Shown here one piece after another: positions 1 through 8,404 of a stretch of DNA of 41,543 nt (its first letter is position 1; the number at the start of each line of letters is the position of its first letter). The notes under the pieces are model-generated. The model saw only the letters and a list, made by a program, of their open reading frames with translations. It searched no databases and was not told the DNA's origin. Made by a program: the position numbers and the translations under genes. This stretch comes from an uncultured Porphyromonadaceae bacterium (GTDB taxonomy: Bacteria; Bacteroidota; Bacteroidia; Bacteroidales; Muribaculaceae). The DNA lies in contig CAMWLS010000019.1 in assembly GCA_947175205.1 (NCBI GenBank), positions 1 to 41,543 on the forward strand, given 5' to 3'.

Positions 1-2
1 TA

Positions 3-425
3 TTAACGCTGACACCACTTGTAGGTTGTGATGATGACAAAAATTCGATCAACTTAGAAAATGAATATTATAAAGACATCTATAAAGAAAATTTAGAAAA
101 TTTAAATAATAGTTTAAAAAAAGCAGATTCTCCAATTTTACATTTAATTAGAATTGCACATGATTTGCACACAAGCGATGATTATAATGATAAAGCGACC
201 TGTGAATTTACAATAACTGACTTTCAACAAACTATAAGACATGAATTGGAGTGTACAGACATTGATAGTATTAACTCTCGGAAAGACGATACTCTTATAA
301 AGGTATATAATACTTTCAAAACTCCAGATGGCTTTCACGAACTTCTTGACTGGACAAGATATTATATAAATACTTCTGGAGGCTGGGAAATTATTTGTAC
401 GACATTACCCGAAAGATTGTCATAA
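3..425 (+). CDS. Partial lipoprotein of unknown function (5' end outside window)
   Basis: The frame is open from the first bases of the window and begins LTLTPLVGCDDDKNS, which reads as the end of a type II signal peptide with lipobox LVGC followed by acidic residues. In Bacteroidota, acidic residues after the lipid-bearing cysteine are typical of surface-exported lipoproteins. The mature part is about 130 residues, rich in Asp, Asn and Lys, with a Trp/Tyr-rich end (GFHELLDWTRYY, GGWEIICTTLP). I do not recognise the family. The DNA is much more AT-rich than the rest of the window, suggesting recent acquisition. A shorter call starting at the TTG at 165 would cut off the lipobox. Only the first few residues of the signal peptide are missing. 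An immunity protein for a secreted toxin encoded upstream is possible but unproven. Confidence 0.65.
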   Translation, partial: LTLTPLVGCDDDKNSINLENEYYKDIYKENLENLNNSLKKADSPILHLIRIAHDLHTSDDYNDKATCEFTITDFQQTIRHELECTDIDSINSRKDDTLIKVYNTFKTPDGFHELLDWTRYYINTSGGWEIICTTLPERLS

Positions 426-480
426 AGAAAAACTAATATATATAAATGCGGCTATTTTTATTGATGTAATATCAAGACCT

Positions 481-714
481 ATGTATGAAAACCTTACCAA
501 TCCAATATCAAGGTTAGCGCCAAATAATGATAACAGATTGTGCAAAGATAAGCTGGCAGCTGATTTAGCAGTTTTGGGGGTTCAAATTCAAGCTGATGAA
601 TTTATTGACGCAATGGCAGCTGGCTCTACCACACTTATTGAAGGAAGTGTGTTGGCTATTGAATTAGTCACAATCTGGTTAGAATATGAAGCCTGTAATG
701 GGCGTTTTCATTAA
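481..714 (+). CDS. Small hypothetical protein, possibly the tail of a longer broken gene
   Basis: This encodes 77 residues from the ATG at 481. The same frame stays open upstream to a stop at 367-369, so about 37 more residues (including NAAIFIDVISRP) could be coding. That makes this either a short gene or the 3' remnant of a larger one. The C-terminal half (LAADLAVLGVQIQADEF, TTLIEGSVLAIELVTIWLEY) looks like amphipathic helices of a compact soluble domain. I recognise no family. It follows the lipoprotein by 55 bp and precedes the membrane protein by 19 bp on the same strand. The AT-rich start becomes more balanced toward the 3' end. There is no clear ribosome-binding site at 481, which is common in Bacteroidota and not evidence against the start. 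Confidence 0.45.
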   Translation: MYENLTNPISRLAPNNDNRLCKDKLAADLAVLGVQIQADEFIDAMAAGSTTLIEGSVLAIELVTIWLEYEACNGRFH

Positions 715-733
715 TTAACAGGAGGAAGGCAGT

Positions 734-1009
734 ATGAATGAGATTAAAAACCCATCTGTAAATAAATTGAGCTGGTTTCTGTTGCCGCTGTTTTTGGTTA
801 TACTCTATGATCTCATAACCAGGACCATACCGTTATGGAGCATTATTATCGGCAGCATTTCTTTGGTTCTGTTCCTGATAATTTTTACCGGTAATGCCGT
901 CCGGCAGAGATGCTATGCGCAGATGTTCAGGATATATGCCATTCTTGCTATGTTTGCAGCATTTATGGTGTACTCTCTCATATATCTGCCATCCAAGTTC
1001 CCGGCTTGA
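734..1009 (+). CDS. Small three-helix inner-membrane protein, unknown function
   Basis: This 91-residue protein has three predicted membrane segments: about 14-30 (WFLLPLFLVILYDLI), 34-52 (LWSIIIGSISLVLFLIIF) and 66-85 (FRIYAILAMFAAFMVYSLIY). They are separated by short charged turns including NAVRQRCYAQ. A strong purine-rich ribosome-binding site, AGGAGGAAGG at 720-729, lies directly upstream of the ATG and supports this start. It sits 19 bp after the preceding small gene, so the two are probably co-transcribed. There is no signal-peptide cleavage site and no motif that suggests a reaction. Small membrane proteins beside orphan lipoproteins often belong to toxin/immunity or phage-defence remnants, but nothing in this sequence proves that. 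Confidence 0.6.
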   Translation: MNEIKNPSVNKLSWFLLPLFLVILYDLITRTIPLWSIIIGSISLVLFLIIFTGNAVRQRCYAQMFRIYAILAMFAAFMVYSLIYLPSKFPA

Positions 1010-1020
1010 GATGACGCTAA

Positions 1021-1173
1021 GAGCCCGCTCCCCCAATATTTGATAAAAACAGGGTTTAAGGAGCGCAGTCTCATCTGAACGGTGTGCTGCCAAAAAGAAA
1101 GCCCGTTCCCCCATTAATTTATTCCGGGGAACGGGCTCAGACCATGTTTTTATCAAAAATTTGGGAACAGGCT
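1021..1173. repeat. Nested palindromic intergenic repeat (MITE/REP-like)
   Basis: Outer arms at 1021-1050 and 1145-1173 are imperfect inverted copies that share TTGATAAAAACA and a CCCnCTCCC/CCTGTTCCC block. They enclose the perfect hairpin at 1100-1137. The 12-mer CCCCAATATTTG at 1031-1042 recurs in reverse complement at 40621-40632, also beside GGGGAAC palindromes. I infer a dispersed non-coding repeat family. No transposase is visible. Confidence 0.6.
1100..1137. terminator. Hairpin between convergent genes, probable bidirectional terminator
   Basis: A perfect 12-bp stem, AGCCCGTTCCCC (1100-1111) with GGGGAACGGGCT (1126-1137), has a 14-nt AT-rich loop. It lies between the plus-strand membrane-protein gene and the end of the minus-strand aminotransferase gene, where terminators are expected. 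There is no clean U-run, so a role purely as part of the repeat is also possible. Confidence 0.5.
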
Positions 1174-1208
1174 TTAATAAATTAGAGGTAGCTCTGTATT
1201 ATCAGCTC

Positions 1209-2405
1209 TTATTTCAGGGCGGCGAGGGCGGCGCTTATGCGGCGCATGGCTTCGCGGAGGTTGTCATCTGAGGTGGCATAGCTCAGGCGGATGTAACCCG
1301 GTGTCCCGAAGGCAGCGCCGTCAACAGTGGCCACATGGCCTTCTTCCAGCAGGTACATGGCCAGGGCTCCGGAATCAGTGATTACACGCTCTCCAAAGTG
1401 CTTTCCTATGTACGCACTCACCTCCGGGAACAGATAAAAGGCACCCTGGGGCTCATTCACCACCAGACCCGGAATCTGACGGGCCATCTCCACCACCAGG
1501 TCACGGCGGCGGCGGAAAGCCTGACACATCTCAGCCACACACTCCTGAGGACCGTCATATGCGGCCTCAGCAGCCTTCTGTGCTATGGAAGAGGCTCCGG
1601 AGGTGTACTGTCCCTGAAGTTTGGTGACAGCCTTTGCCACGGCCACGGGAGCGGCACAGTAACCTATACGCCAGCCGGTCATGGCATACGCCTTGGAAAC
1701 GCCGTTTATCACCACGGTGCGTTCAGCTATCTCCGGGAATGAAGCCAGTGAGGTGAACTCTCCGGTATAAATGATATGCTCATAAATCTCATCAGCCAGC
1801 ACCATTACCTGCGGATGGCGTGCCAGCACATCCACCAGAGCCTGCAGCTCATCCCGGGTATAGACGCTGCCCGTGGGATTGGACGGCGAGCACAGCATAA
1901 CCATGCGCGTGCGCGGCGTGATGGCGCTCTCTAACTGGGCGGGAGTAATCTTGAAATCAGCCTCGATGGAAGTGGGCACGGCAACTCCTACACCCTCCGC
2001 CAGCTTCACCATCTCAAAGTAACTCACCCACGCCGGAACGGGAATCACCACCTCGTCACCGGGATTGACCGTGGCAAGAATCACATTGCACAGGGCCTGC
2101 TTGGCACCGTTTCCCACCACTATCTGCTCAGGAGTGTAGTCCAGCCCGTTCTCTGACTTAAGCTTGCCGCATATGGCCTTACGCAGACTCAGATAGCCGG
2201 GCACAGGGGGATAAAAGGTAAAATTCTCTTCTATAGCCTTCACGGCAGCATCCTTTATGTGTTGCGGAGTGCTGAAATCAGGCTCTCCCACAGAGAGGTT
2301 TATGACATCCACACCTGCGGCACGCAGCTCGCTGCTCTTCTGTGACATGGCCAGTGTCTGTGACGCGGCCAGATTCTTGATACGGTCTGAAATCTGTACT
2401 TCCAT
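1209..2405 (-). CDS. aspC: PLP-dependent aspartate aminotransferase (class I/II)
   Basis: This 398-residue cytosolic aminotransferase interconverts aspartate and 2-oxoglutarate with oxaloacetate and glutamate. Fold-type I landmarks are all visible: substrate-loop region NLSVGEPDF (36-44), YPPVPGYLSLR (65-75), cofactor-binding SPSNPTG with Asn176, ADEIYEHI with Asp205 and Tyr208, and the Schiff-base lysine Lys238 in GVSKAYAMTGWRIGY. The end contains the carboxylate-binding Arg in YIRLSYA. Length and motifs match the AspC/AatA subgroup I-gamma family common in Bacteroidota. Related specificities such as prephenate or aromatic amino acids cannot be excluded by eye. It is the last gene of a minus-strand run after pldA and the glycosidase-like gene (41 bp gap), and it ends in the repeat-rich convergent region. 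Confidence 0.9.
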   Translation of the reverse strand: MEVQISDRIKNLAASQTLAMSQKSSELRAAGVDVINLSVGEPDFSTPQHIKDAAVKAIEENFTFYPPVPGYLSLRKAICGKLKSENGLDYTPEQIVVGNGAKQALCNVILATVNPGDEVVIPVPAWVSYFEMVKLAEGVGVAVPTSIEADFKITPAQLESAITPRTRMVMLCSPSNPTGSVYTRDELQALVDVLARHPQVMVLADEIYEHIIYTGEFTSLASFPEIAERTVVINGVSKAYAMTGWRIGYCAAPVAVAKAVTKLQGQYTSGASSIAQKAAEAAYDGPQECVAEMCQAFRRRRDLVVEMARQIPGLVVNEPQGAFYLFPEVSAYIGKHFGERVITDSGALAMYLLEEGHVATVDGAAFGTPGYIRLSYATSDDNLREAMRRISAALAALK

Positions 2406-2446
2406 ATTGCTTGGTATTGAGGTGATTATACTCTTGGGGATTATGC

Positions 2447-4714
2447 TTATTCTCTTATTATCATGGCATCAACCAGGGCGTGATTGGTATCAATGTTCAT
2501 GTTGTTGTTCTCCGGCTCAAAGCTGATGGTGACTGTATGTTCACCGGGCTCCAGGAACACACTCAGTACATTGGTGCTGCCCCAGTCATACCAGTTGCCC
2601 GTTCCGCGGTGCGGCATCACTATGGTACCGGCCTTCTTACCGTCAACGCTTACGGTGCGTACGGCGCACTTGTTCTCAGTGTTCACGGGGCCGTTGCCGT
2701 TGGCATATATAAAACTGATGTACTTTTCTCCCGGAGTGTCAGTGCTGAATTTGATATCCACGGCGGGACTCCGGCGGTCAAGTTCCACAAAGCCGGCTCC
2801 GCTGTAGCCGCTTATGGCGCCGGTCAGGGGCTCATATGAAACTTCACCGGACTTCATTACTGTCACCTCCTCAGGTAACTGAATTACGGTGGTCTTGAGA
2901 TATTCCACAGGCTCTGAGGCAAATGACTCCACACCTGCCTCACTCACTCCGGTGACCTGATACTCACCCGGCTCAGTGAGCTCAAACGCGGTGCTGCGGG
3001 TCTGCGCCACCGGCTTGCCGTCACGGTACACGCGGTAGCCGCCTATGTATTCAATGGGGTTCCACCTGAGCACCGCGCCGTCAAGGCGTGTCAGCGGTGT
3101 CAGCGGAGCTTTCACATTCTCCGTCAGGTTCACCGCCACGGGTGCTATGGGTTTGTTATCCATCTGAATCACCACTGTCAGAGGCTTTCCTGACTTTGCA
3201 GCCTTGGCTGCCTGAGCCGGGGTTATAAGAGGACTCTGTTCCTTGCCGTTTACAGTGAAAGAGGCCACGGCTGAGCCGTAACCGTTCACTGTTATATCCA
3301 GCTTTGCTCCCCGGTAACTGAAATTTTCCAGAGTGCGGGACTCACCCAGTGCTTCAGGCACAAAAGGCTTGAACGCCAGACCCTTCTCAGTGAAGTCAAG
3401 CCCAAAGAGTATCTTATGCGTCAGCGCAATGTTGCCTGACAGGCACCACAGCATGTTGGAAGAGTTCAGCTCAGTGGCAATGTCTCCGTTATCCAGATTA
3501 AGGTTCTCCTTATTTGTGGCAAACAGCGCCGCCGGGCGGAACACAGAGCCTATACCCTGAAGCACACCCTGCTCATTTGCCGTCTTGGCGCTGGCGAGCG
3601 TCCACCATGATGCCACCCAGGGCCACAGCGCGTTATTGTGATACGCCGGCATGTCAGAAATCTGAGGAAAGAACACCGGAGGACCATACTTGGTCACAGG
3701 GGTGGAAGCGCTTACCTGCGCCTGCTTCTCAGCCGGAGTCACATCCCACATAATGCCCAGAGCTTCACCAAGGACATCCGTACGGGGCAGATTCATAAGA
3801 TGATTGCGCCCGTAGCGGTACATGTCATGCTGGCCGCGCTCTGCGTTCCACAGCATGCTGTCTATGGCCTTCTCCTGTTCCCTGGCGCGGCGCTCATATT
3901 CCCGTGCCTCATTCTTATATCCCAGGTCTGCGGCCATGCGGCTCATCAGTTCCATGGCTCGTGCATGCACCACAGAGGTACTCAGGGCCTCGCTGCGGTA
4001 GATGTCAGCGGTCTGCATCCACTTGGGGTAAGACTGCTCACGCCAGTCAATGAAAGAAGTCTCACCGTGTACAAGGCCGTCAGGAGCGTAAGCCACCTGC
4101 AGGTCATCCTCCAGAGAACGTTTTATGATGGGATAAATATATTCCAGCCAGCTGTGGTCACCGGTCACCAGATAAACCTCATAAGCAGCCACTGCCCAGA
4201 TGATGCGGTCAGTGCTCACAGGCCAGGCACCTCCTGAACCGGTGTCCTGAATAATGCGGCCCATGGGATCCACCTTCTTCATCAGCGAAATACGCGCTGC
4301 CTCAGGCTGCATGTAAGCCATGGACAGCAGAATGGAATAAGACACATCACGCGTCCACACTCCGGCCCATTCCTTGCCGGTGCGCAGCGTGGTGTCAGGC
4401 TCCACGGCGTTCACCATCTCATCCAGCGCCATGTTATAAACGGCAGTATGCAGCTTGTTAGGCGTCTTAAGGCGGGGATAGGATGATATGTCATTCTTCA
4501 GGTGCCACTCCTGCTCAACGGGCATAAAATAAGCAGGCTGGGCATGATAAGTGGAGATTATGGTGTTGCCGTCAGGAGCCGTGGCCATAAACTTTCCCTG
4601 AGTAATGGTGTCACCGTGCCAGCTGTAAGCGTCAGTGGACACTATCTGCCGGGCCGCACAGGGCGTTACCGCCGCTGCACCGGCAGCCATGAGTATGATG
4701 ATTTTACTGTTCAT
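2447..4714 (-). CDS. Secreted six-hairpin glycosidase-like protein with C-terminal Fn3- and CBM-like domains
   Basis: This encodes 755 residues with an N-terminal signal peptide (MNSKIIILMAAGAAAVTPCAA). Residues about 80-480 look like an (alpha/alpha)6 barrel of the GH37/GH63/GH78/GDE type. KEWAGVWTRDVSYS (114-127) resembles the conserved acid-bearing segment of glycogen-debranching-like and GH63-like enzymes, and GETSFIDWREQSYPKWM and YHNNALWPWVASWW are further conserved-looking blocks. Residues about 535-600 resemble an Fn3 domain (GGYRVYRDGKPV). Residues about 620-755 look like a carbohydrate-binding beta-sandwich (GTGNWYDWGSTN, EPGEHTVTISFEPE). It probably acts on an oligosaccharide in the periplasm or at the cell surface. 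The family number and substrate cannot be fixed by eye. It lies between pldA (52 bp upstream) and aspC (41 bp downstream), probably in one transcript, although no susC/susD partners are present. Confidence 0.75.
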   Translation of the reverse strand: MNSKIIILMAAGAAAVTPCAARQIVSTDAYSWHGDTITQGKFMATAPDGNTIISTYHAQPAYFMPVEQEWHLKNDISSYPRLKTPNKLHTAVYNMALDEMVNAVEPDTTLRTGKEWAGVWTRDVSYSILLSMAYMQPEAARISLMKKVDPMGRIIQDTGSGGAWPVSTDRIIWAVAAYEVYLVTGDHSWLEYIYPIIKRSLEDDLQVAYAPDGLVHGETSFIDWREQSYPKWMQTADIYRSEALSTSVVHARAMELMSRMAADLGYKNEAREYERRAREQEKAIDSMLWNAERGQHDMYRYGRNHLMNLPRTDVLGEALGIMWDVTPAEKQAQVSASTPVTKYGPPVFFPQISDMPAYHNNALWPWVASWWTLASAKTANEQGVLQGIGSVFRPAALFATNKENLNLDNGDIATELNSSNMLWCLSGNIALTHKILFGLDFTEKGLAFKPFVPEALGESRTLENFSYRGAKLDITVNGYGSAVASFTVNGKEQSPLITPAQAAKAAKSGKPLTVVIQMDNKPIAPVAVNLTENVKAPLTPLTRLDGAVLRWNPIEYIGGYRVYRDGKPVAQTRSTAFELTEPGEYQVTGVSEAGVESFASEPVEYLKTTVIQLPEEVTVMKSGEVSYEPLTGAISGYSGAGFVELDRRSPAVDIKFSTDTPGEKYISFIYANGNGPVNTENKCAVRTVSVDGKKAGTIVMPHRGTGNWYDWGSTNVLSVFLEPGEHTVTISFEPENNNMNIDTNHALVDAMIIRE

Positions 4715-4766
4715 GATATTGTGTTTTAAAGCCTGTTTCTTTCATATACAATTAAAAAGCAACCCG

Positions 4767-5612
4767 TCAGAAGTCACTGAACAAGCGCGGGCGTATGACT
4801 ATGCCCACACGCAGCTCAGAGTGGAACTGCTTATACTCCAGCAGTCCCTCTCCGTAACCGTTATAATATTGGAGATAAATATACTGGTTGTCACGCCGGA
4901 AAATACGGTATGCAAGATCCACCACCGTATTGTAATTCAGGTTCCAGCCCTTGCGTTTCACCAGTGTCACGCCACCGGTAAAACGGCGGTTATTGGACAT
5001 CACCTGGACACCCACCTGATAAATTCCGCAGTACTTAAGTATGTCACGGTTATTCTCACCGTCCACTATGGGTATCCATACCTTTCCGTGAACCATTAGG
5101 TTCCGGTCCAGAATAATATTTGCCGCTAATGAAATCTTATTCCATGAGCGCGACCAGATGGAGTCACGGCCGTTACTTTCATGCTCAGCCATCAGTGTGA
5201 GCTTTCCCACAAACCGGTTCTGCACAAACAGCGGTTTGGTCAGACCTATACCGGGATTGAAATTCAGGTCAGTCATGGGCATGGAATCCTCCAGAACATT
5301 CCAGAAACACTTCTGTGAATAAAACAGATACAGGTAAGTGCCCAGCGGAAGTGTGCTGCGGGTAAGACGCTGCGCTATGGAAATCTGAAACTTGATGTTG
5401 GTATTCTGACGCGTGATACGCGGTCCTATGGACGTACCGAATATAAAATAATTGTCTTTATAAAGTCCAAAGTACGGCCCGCGGTCAAAACTACGCCTGA
5501 CCGAGTCTGTGTCAAGTACCGTACTGTCATCCGTAACTATCTGAGCGGCAACCGGCGTCACCACAAAAAAAGATATGCACATCAGCAGCAGTATACGTAA
5601 TGGAAATTTCAT
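4767..5612 (-). CDS. pldA: Outer-membrane phospholipase A (OMPLA)
   Basis: This 281-residue protein has a signal peptide ending near VAAQ (20-24), followed by alternating beta-strands consistent with the 12-stranded OMPLA barrel. The catalytic signature is present: HESNG at 144-148 supplies the active-site His144 and Ser146, and Asn158 in SRSWNKI completes the His-Ser-Asn triad (E. coli His142, Ser144, Asn156). In this family the enzyme is calcium-dependent, dimerises in the outer membrane and hydrolyses misplaced phospholipid in the outer leaflet. The chain ends in a Phe (RLFSDF), typical of BAM substrates. A good Bacteroidota promoter lies 30-60 bp upstream. It is the first gene of a run that continues into the glycosidase-like gene and aspC. 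Confidence 0.9.
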   Translation of the reverse strand: MKFPLRILLLMCISFFVVTPVAAQIVTDDSTVLDTDSVRRSFDRGPYFGLYKDNYFIFGTSIGPRITRQNTNIKFQISIAQRLTRSTLPLGTYLYLFYSQKCFWNVLEDSMPMTDLNFNPGIGLTKPLFVQNRFVGKLTLMAEHESNGRDSIWSRSWNKISLAANIILDRNLMVHGKVWIPIVDGENNRDILKYCGIYQVGVQVMSNNRRFTGGVTLVKRKGWNLNYNTVVDLAYRIFRRDNQYIYLQYYNGYGEGLLEYKQFHSELRVGIVIRPRLFSDF

Positions 5613-5642
5613 AGAAAAAGTTATGCACAGAATTTATAACTG

Positions 5643-5672
5643 CAAAGATAACTAATACAGAAAAAAAACCAA
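5643..5672 (-). promoter_or_regulatory. Promoter of the pldA run
   Basis: Read on the minus strand, TTG (5670-5672) is followed after 19 bp by TATCTTTG (5643-5650). This is close to the Bacteroidota primary sigma-factor consensus (TTTG, about 20 bp, TAnnTTTG). It predicts a start of transcription near 5637 and a leader of about 25 nt before pldA. Confidence 0.65.
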
Positions 5673-5713
5673 GTTTCAACACGGGTCATAATCTTAAAAA
5701 GCGAATTTTTACG

Positions 5714-5721
5714 TATCTTTG
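5714..5721 (+). promoter_or_regulatory. -7 element for the AraC-type regulator
   Basis: TATCTTTG is a perfect TAnnTTTG -7 element and ends 17 bp before the ATG. No TTTG is present at the right distance upstream, so the promoter may be weak or activator-dependent. It is arranged back-to-back with the pldA promoter in a 126-bp divergent intergenic region. Confidence 0.5.
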
Positions 5722-5738
5722 TCCACAAAAATATACTG

Positions 5739-6683
5739 ATGAAACAGAGCGCCACTGAAAATACACCACAACTTATGCTTAATCTGGAGCAGATGACACG
5801 GCTGGAAAACTATGCCTCTGAATTTGCGCGCATGGACAACAGTCTGGTGATAGCCCGCTCAGCCAACACCCTTGAGAGCAGCATTGCCGGTGAGCCGTTC
5901 AAACTTAACGGCCTGGCCATAATGCTGATAGAGAAAGGGACCCTGGAGATAGACCTTGATGACAACCGTTATACCGCTGAAGGGCCCTCTTTGCTGGTGC
6001 TGGACCCCGTGGCTACAGTGCGCCTGTCATCCCCCAAATGGGAGGACGTGGAGATATTCTCCCTCTTCTGTACCTCAGATTTCCTCAACGGCCTGAACGT
6101 GAATCTGTCAGCCCTGCATCTTCCGGATATTGCAGAGAAAGCTGCACGCACCCTGCCCCTTTCAGAGAGTGACACCCTCCTGCTGCAGTCTTACTTCCAG
6201 CTGCTGATGCGCGCCCTGCGCAGTTTCACCGGCACACCCATTGACCATCACATAGCATCCTCGCTGGTGGCCTCCGTGCTGTATCTGGTGGTACAGCTCC
6301 ACTATAAGTCACTGAATGTGGAGAGCATAGCCCGCCCCTCGGCCACAGGACCCCGCCCCAGACGCTCCAGCTACGTGCGTGACTTCCTGCGCCTGGTGCA
6401 TGTGGACTACGTGCGCCACCGTGACCTGGAATATTACGCCACCCGCCTGTGCATTTCACAGAAATACCTGTCAGTGCTGGTGAAAAACGCCACCGGCAAG
6501 ACTGCCTCACGCTGGATAGATGACTTTGTTATCATGGAGGCCAAGAACCTGCTCAGATACTCTGACAAAAACGTACAGCAGGTTGCCTATGCCCTGAACT
6601 TTGTAAACCAGAGTGCTTTTGGCAAATACTTCAAGCACCTCACAGGCATGTCCCCCTCTCAGTATCAGAAATCAGCAAAATAA
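5739..6683 (+). CDS. AraC-family transcriptional regulator
   Basis: This 314-residue DNA-binding regulator has an N-terminal cupin-like sensor region (about 40-110; GLAIMLIEKGTLEIDLDD, GPSLLVLDP). A helical linker leads to a C-terminal double helix-turn-helix (about 213-314). The AraC signature is clear: LEYYATRLCISQKYLSVLVKN for the first HTH, and VQQVAYALNFVNQSAFGKYFK then TGMSPSQYQ for the second. Family members usually activate nearby transport, stress or glycan genes. Its ligand is unknown. It is divergent from the pldA run and 49 bp upstream of the DUF4254/glycosyltransferase run, so either neighbour could be its target. It is intact and similar in base composition to its neighbours. 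Confidence 0.85.
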   Translation: MKQSATENTPQLMLNLEQMTRLENYASEFARMDNSLVIARSANTLESSIAGEPFKLNGLAIMLIEKGTLEIDLDDNRYTAEGPSLLVLDPVATVRLSSPKWEDVEIFSLFCTSDFLNGLNVNLSALHLPDIAEKAARTLPLSESDTLLLQSYFQLLMRALRSFTGTPIDHHIASSLVASVLYLVVQLHYKSLNVESIARPSATGPRPRRSSYVRDFLRLVHVDYVRHRDLEYYATRLCISQKYLSVLVKNATGKTASRWIDDFVIMEAKNLLRYSDKNVQQVAYALNFVNQSAFGKYFKHLTGMSPSQYQKSAK

Positions 6684-6732
6684 TAACATCCTCACATACA
6701 CACTACCCACGCATTAAAACCATCACAACACC

Positions 6733-7347
6733 ATGAGTTTCGCACAAGACTGCTTCAACGTGTTCAGCCGTGCAACAGCTGACTATCATATTGCTGACAA
6801 CGTGGACGTCAGCACCCCTAATCCTTATCAGGAAAACAAACTCGAGCACACACTGTATGCCAAGAACTACATTGACGCCGTACAGTGGCATCTGGAAGAC
6901 ATAATACGTGACCCCATGATTGACCCCGTGGCCGCACTGCAGCTCAAGAGACGCATAGACCGCAGCAACCAGGACCGTACTGACATGGTGGAACGCATTG
7001 ATGATTACTTCATGCAGCGTTACGCCGGAGTAAACGTACTCCCTGACGCCACCATAAACACGGAAACTCCCGCCTGGGCTCTGGACCGCCTCTCCATTCT
7101 GGCACTTAAAATATACCACATGCAGGCTGAGGCTGAGCGTCCTGATGCTGATGAGGCCCACCGCCGCCGCTGTGCCGCCAAGCTGGAAGTACTCCTGCAG
7201 CAGCGCTCTGACCTTATGGCCGCCATTGACCGCCTTATGGACGATATTGCCGCCGGACGAAAGTACATGAAACTGTACCGCCAGATGAAAATGTATAATG
7301 ACACGGACACTAACCCCGTGCTTTATGGTGCAGCAAAAGGAAAATAA
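6733..7347 (+). CDS. DUF4254 family protein
   Basis: This encodes a 204-residue, largely alpha-helical, charged cytosolic protein with no signal peptide or membrane segment. Recognisable stretches are LEHTLYAKNYIDAVQWHLED near 37-56, with a Trp and acidic cluster, and PADEAHRR-like helices further on. The family is Bacteroidota-specific, of unknown biochemical function, and typically lies directly before a GT9 glycosyltransferase, as here. The next gene overlaps its end by 23 bp if that gene starts at 7325, which implies translational coupling. From context I infer a role in envelope glycan or LPS-core assembly, perhaps as a partner of the GT9 enzyme. The family assignment is from memory of sequence and context, not a search. 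Confidence 0.75.
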   Translation: MSFAQDCFNVFSRATADYHIADNVDVSTPNPYQENKLEHTLYAKNYIDAVQWHLEDIIRDPMIDPVAALQLKRRIDRSNQDRTDMVERIDDYFMQRYAGVNVLPDATINTETPAWALDRLSILALKIYHMQAEAERPDADEAHRRRCAAKLEVLLQQRSDLMAAIDRLMDDIAAGRKYMKLYRQMKMYNDTDTNPVLYGAAKGK

Positions 7348-8404
7348 AAAAACACGCACCGTGGCTGTGGTACGCTTCTCCGCTCTGGGAGACGTGGCCA
7401 TGGCCATACCCGTACTTTACCGCGCCTGCAAGGCACATCCTGACACACAGTTCATCATGGTAACCGCCGGTGCCCGCCGGAAAATGTTTCTGAATCCCCC
7501 GCATAACCTCAGCATTTTACCCGTGGATGTCCACGCTTATCCCTGGAAAGGTCCTCTGGGTATGGTACGCCTTATGCGGCGGCTCAAGACAGAATTTGGT
7601 GTCACTGACCTGCTGGACATTCACAACGTCCTGCGTACCCGCATACTGCGCCTTACAGCACGCGCACTGGGCATTAAAGTGAGTACCCTCCACAAAGACC
7701 GCGCCGGCCGCCGGGCACTCACACGCCCCAAGAACAAGGTCATGCGCCCCCTGGAAAACTCCGCCGCACGCTACGCTGATGTGTTCCGCAGCGGCGGCTT
7801 TGAGGCGCAAGGGACCTTTGACGGCCTTTTCAGCGGACGCAGAACCGCACCGTGGCCTTTCCCAGGAGCCAAGCCGGAAATAAGAATAGGTATTGCGCCA
7901 TTTGCTGCCCATCAGGGAAAGATTTACCCCGCTGAACAGATACTCCGGGTGCTTCAGCTCATAGAACAGCAGTATCCTACGGCCACTGTTTACCTTTTTG
8001 GCGGCGGTGCCAGAGAGGAAGCCATATTCAGTCAGTGGCGTCTGCACCACCCCACAGCCGTTAGTGTCCCAGAACAGCTGCATGGCCTGGCAGATGAGCT
8101 GGCTCTGATGAACCACCTTGACGTCATGCTGACCATGGACAGCGGAAACATGCACCTGGCGGCTCTGGCTGGCACTCCGGTGGTGAGTATCTGGGGAGCC
8201 ACCCACCCTTACTGCGGTTTCACGCCGCTGAACACCGTAACTGATGACATAATACAGCAGCAGATGCCATGCCGTCCCTGCTCAGTGTACGGCAACAGAC
8301 CCTGCCTCCGTACTGACTACGCATGCCTCTCAGGAATTTCTCCTGAAAAGGTTATGGAACATCTCAAAAAGTATATCCACGCCCATGAGCAAGAAAAAAA
8401 ATAA
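7325..8404 (+). CDS. Glycosyltransferase family 9 (heptosyltransferase-like)
   Basis: This encodes 359 residues from the ATG at 7325. I chose this start over 7298 because the conserved beta-strand [19 protein letters not shown] follows shortly after it and the longer start would overlap DUF4254 more. GT9 enzymes transfer heptose or related sugars to the LPS inner core at the inner face of the inner membrane. The GT-B fold shows in the N-terminal Rossmann start (RFSALGDV), and in the C-terminal donor domain with [12 protein letters not shown] and the family hallmark [25 protein letters not shown] Cys-rich tail ([16 protein letters not shown]) resembles the late segment of other heptosyltransferases. 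It overlaps DUF4254 and ruvB (20 bp), so it lies inside a tight operon. The sugar specificity is unknown. Confidence 0.88.
   Translation: MVQQKENKKTRTVAVVRFSALGDVAMAIPVLYRACKAHPDTQFIMVTAGARRKMFLNPPHNLSILPVDVHAYPWKGPLGMVRLMRRLKTEFGVTDLLDIHNVLRTRILRLTARALGIKVSTLHKDRAGRRALTRPKNKVMRPLENSAARYADVFRSGGFEAQGTFDGLFSGRRTAPWPFPGAKPEIRIGIAPFAAHQGKIYPAEQILRVLQLIEQQYPTATVYLFGGGAREEAIFSQWRLHHPTAVSVPEQLHGLADELALMNHLDVMLTMDSGNMHLAALAGTPVVSIWGATHPYCGFTPLNTVTDDIIQQQMPCRPCSVYGNRPCLRTDYACLSGISPEKVMEHLKKYIHAHEQEKK

Noticed and set aside
3638-4237. 199-codon plus-strand frame inside the glycosidase-like gene
   Set aside because: It is antisense to a gene with signal peptide and conserved motifs. Its composition (His/Ala/Leu-rich, no domain) is typical of a shadow frame.
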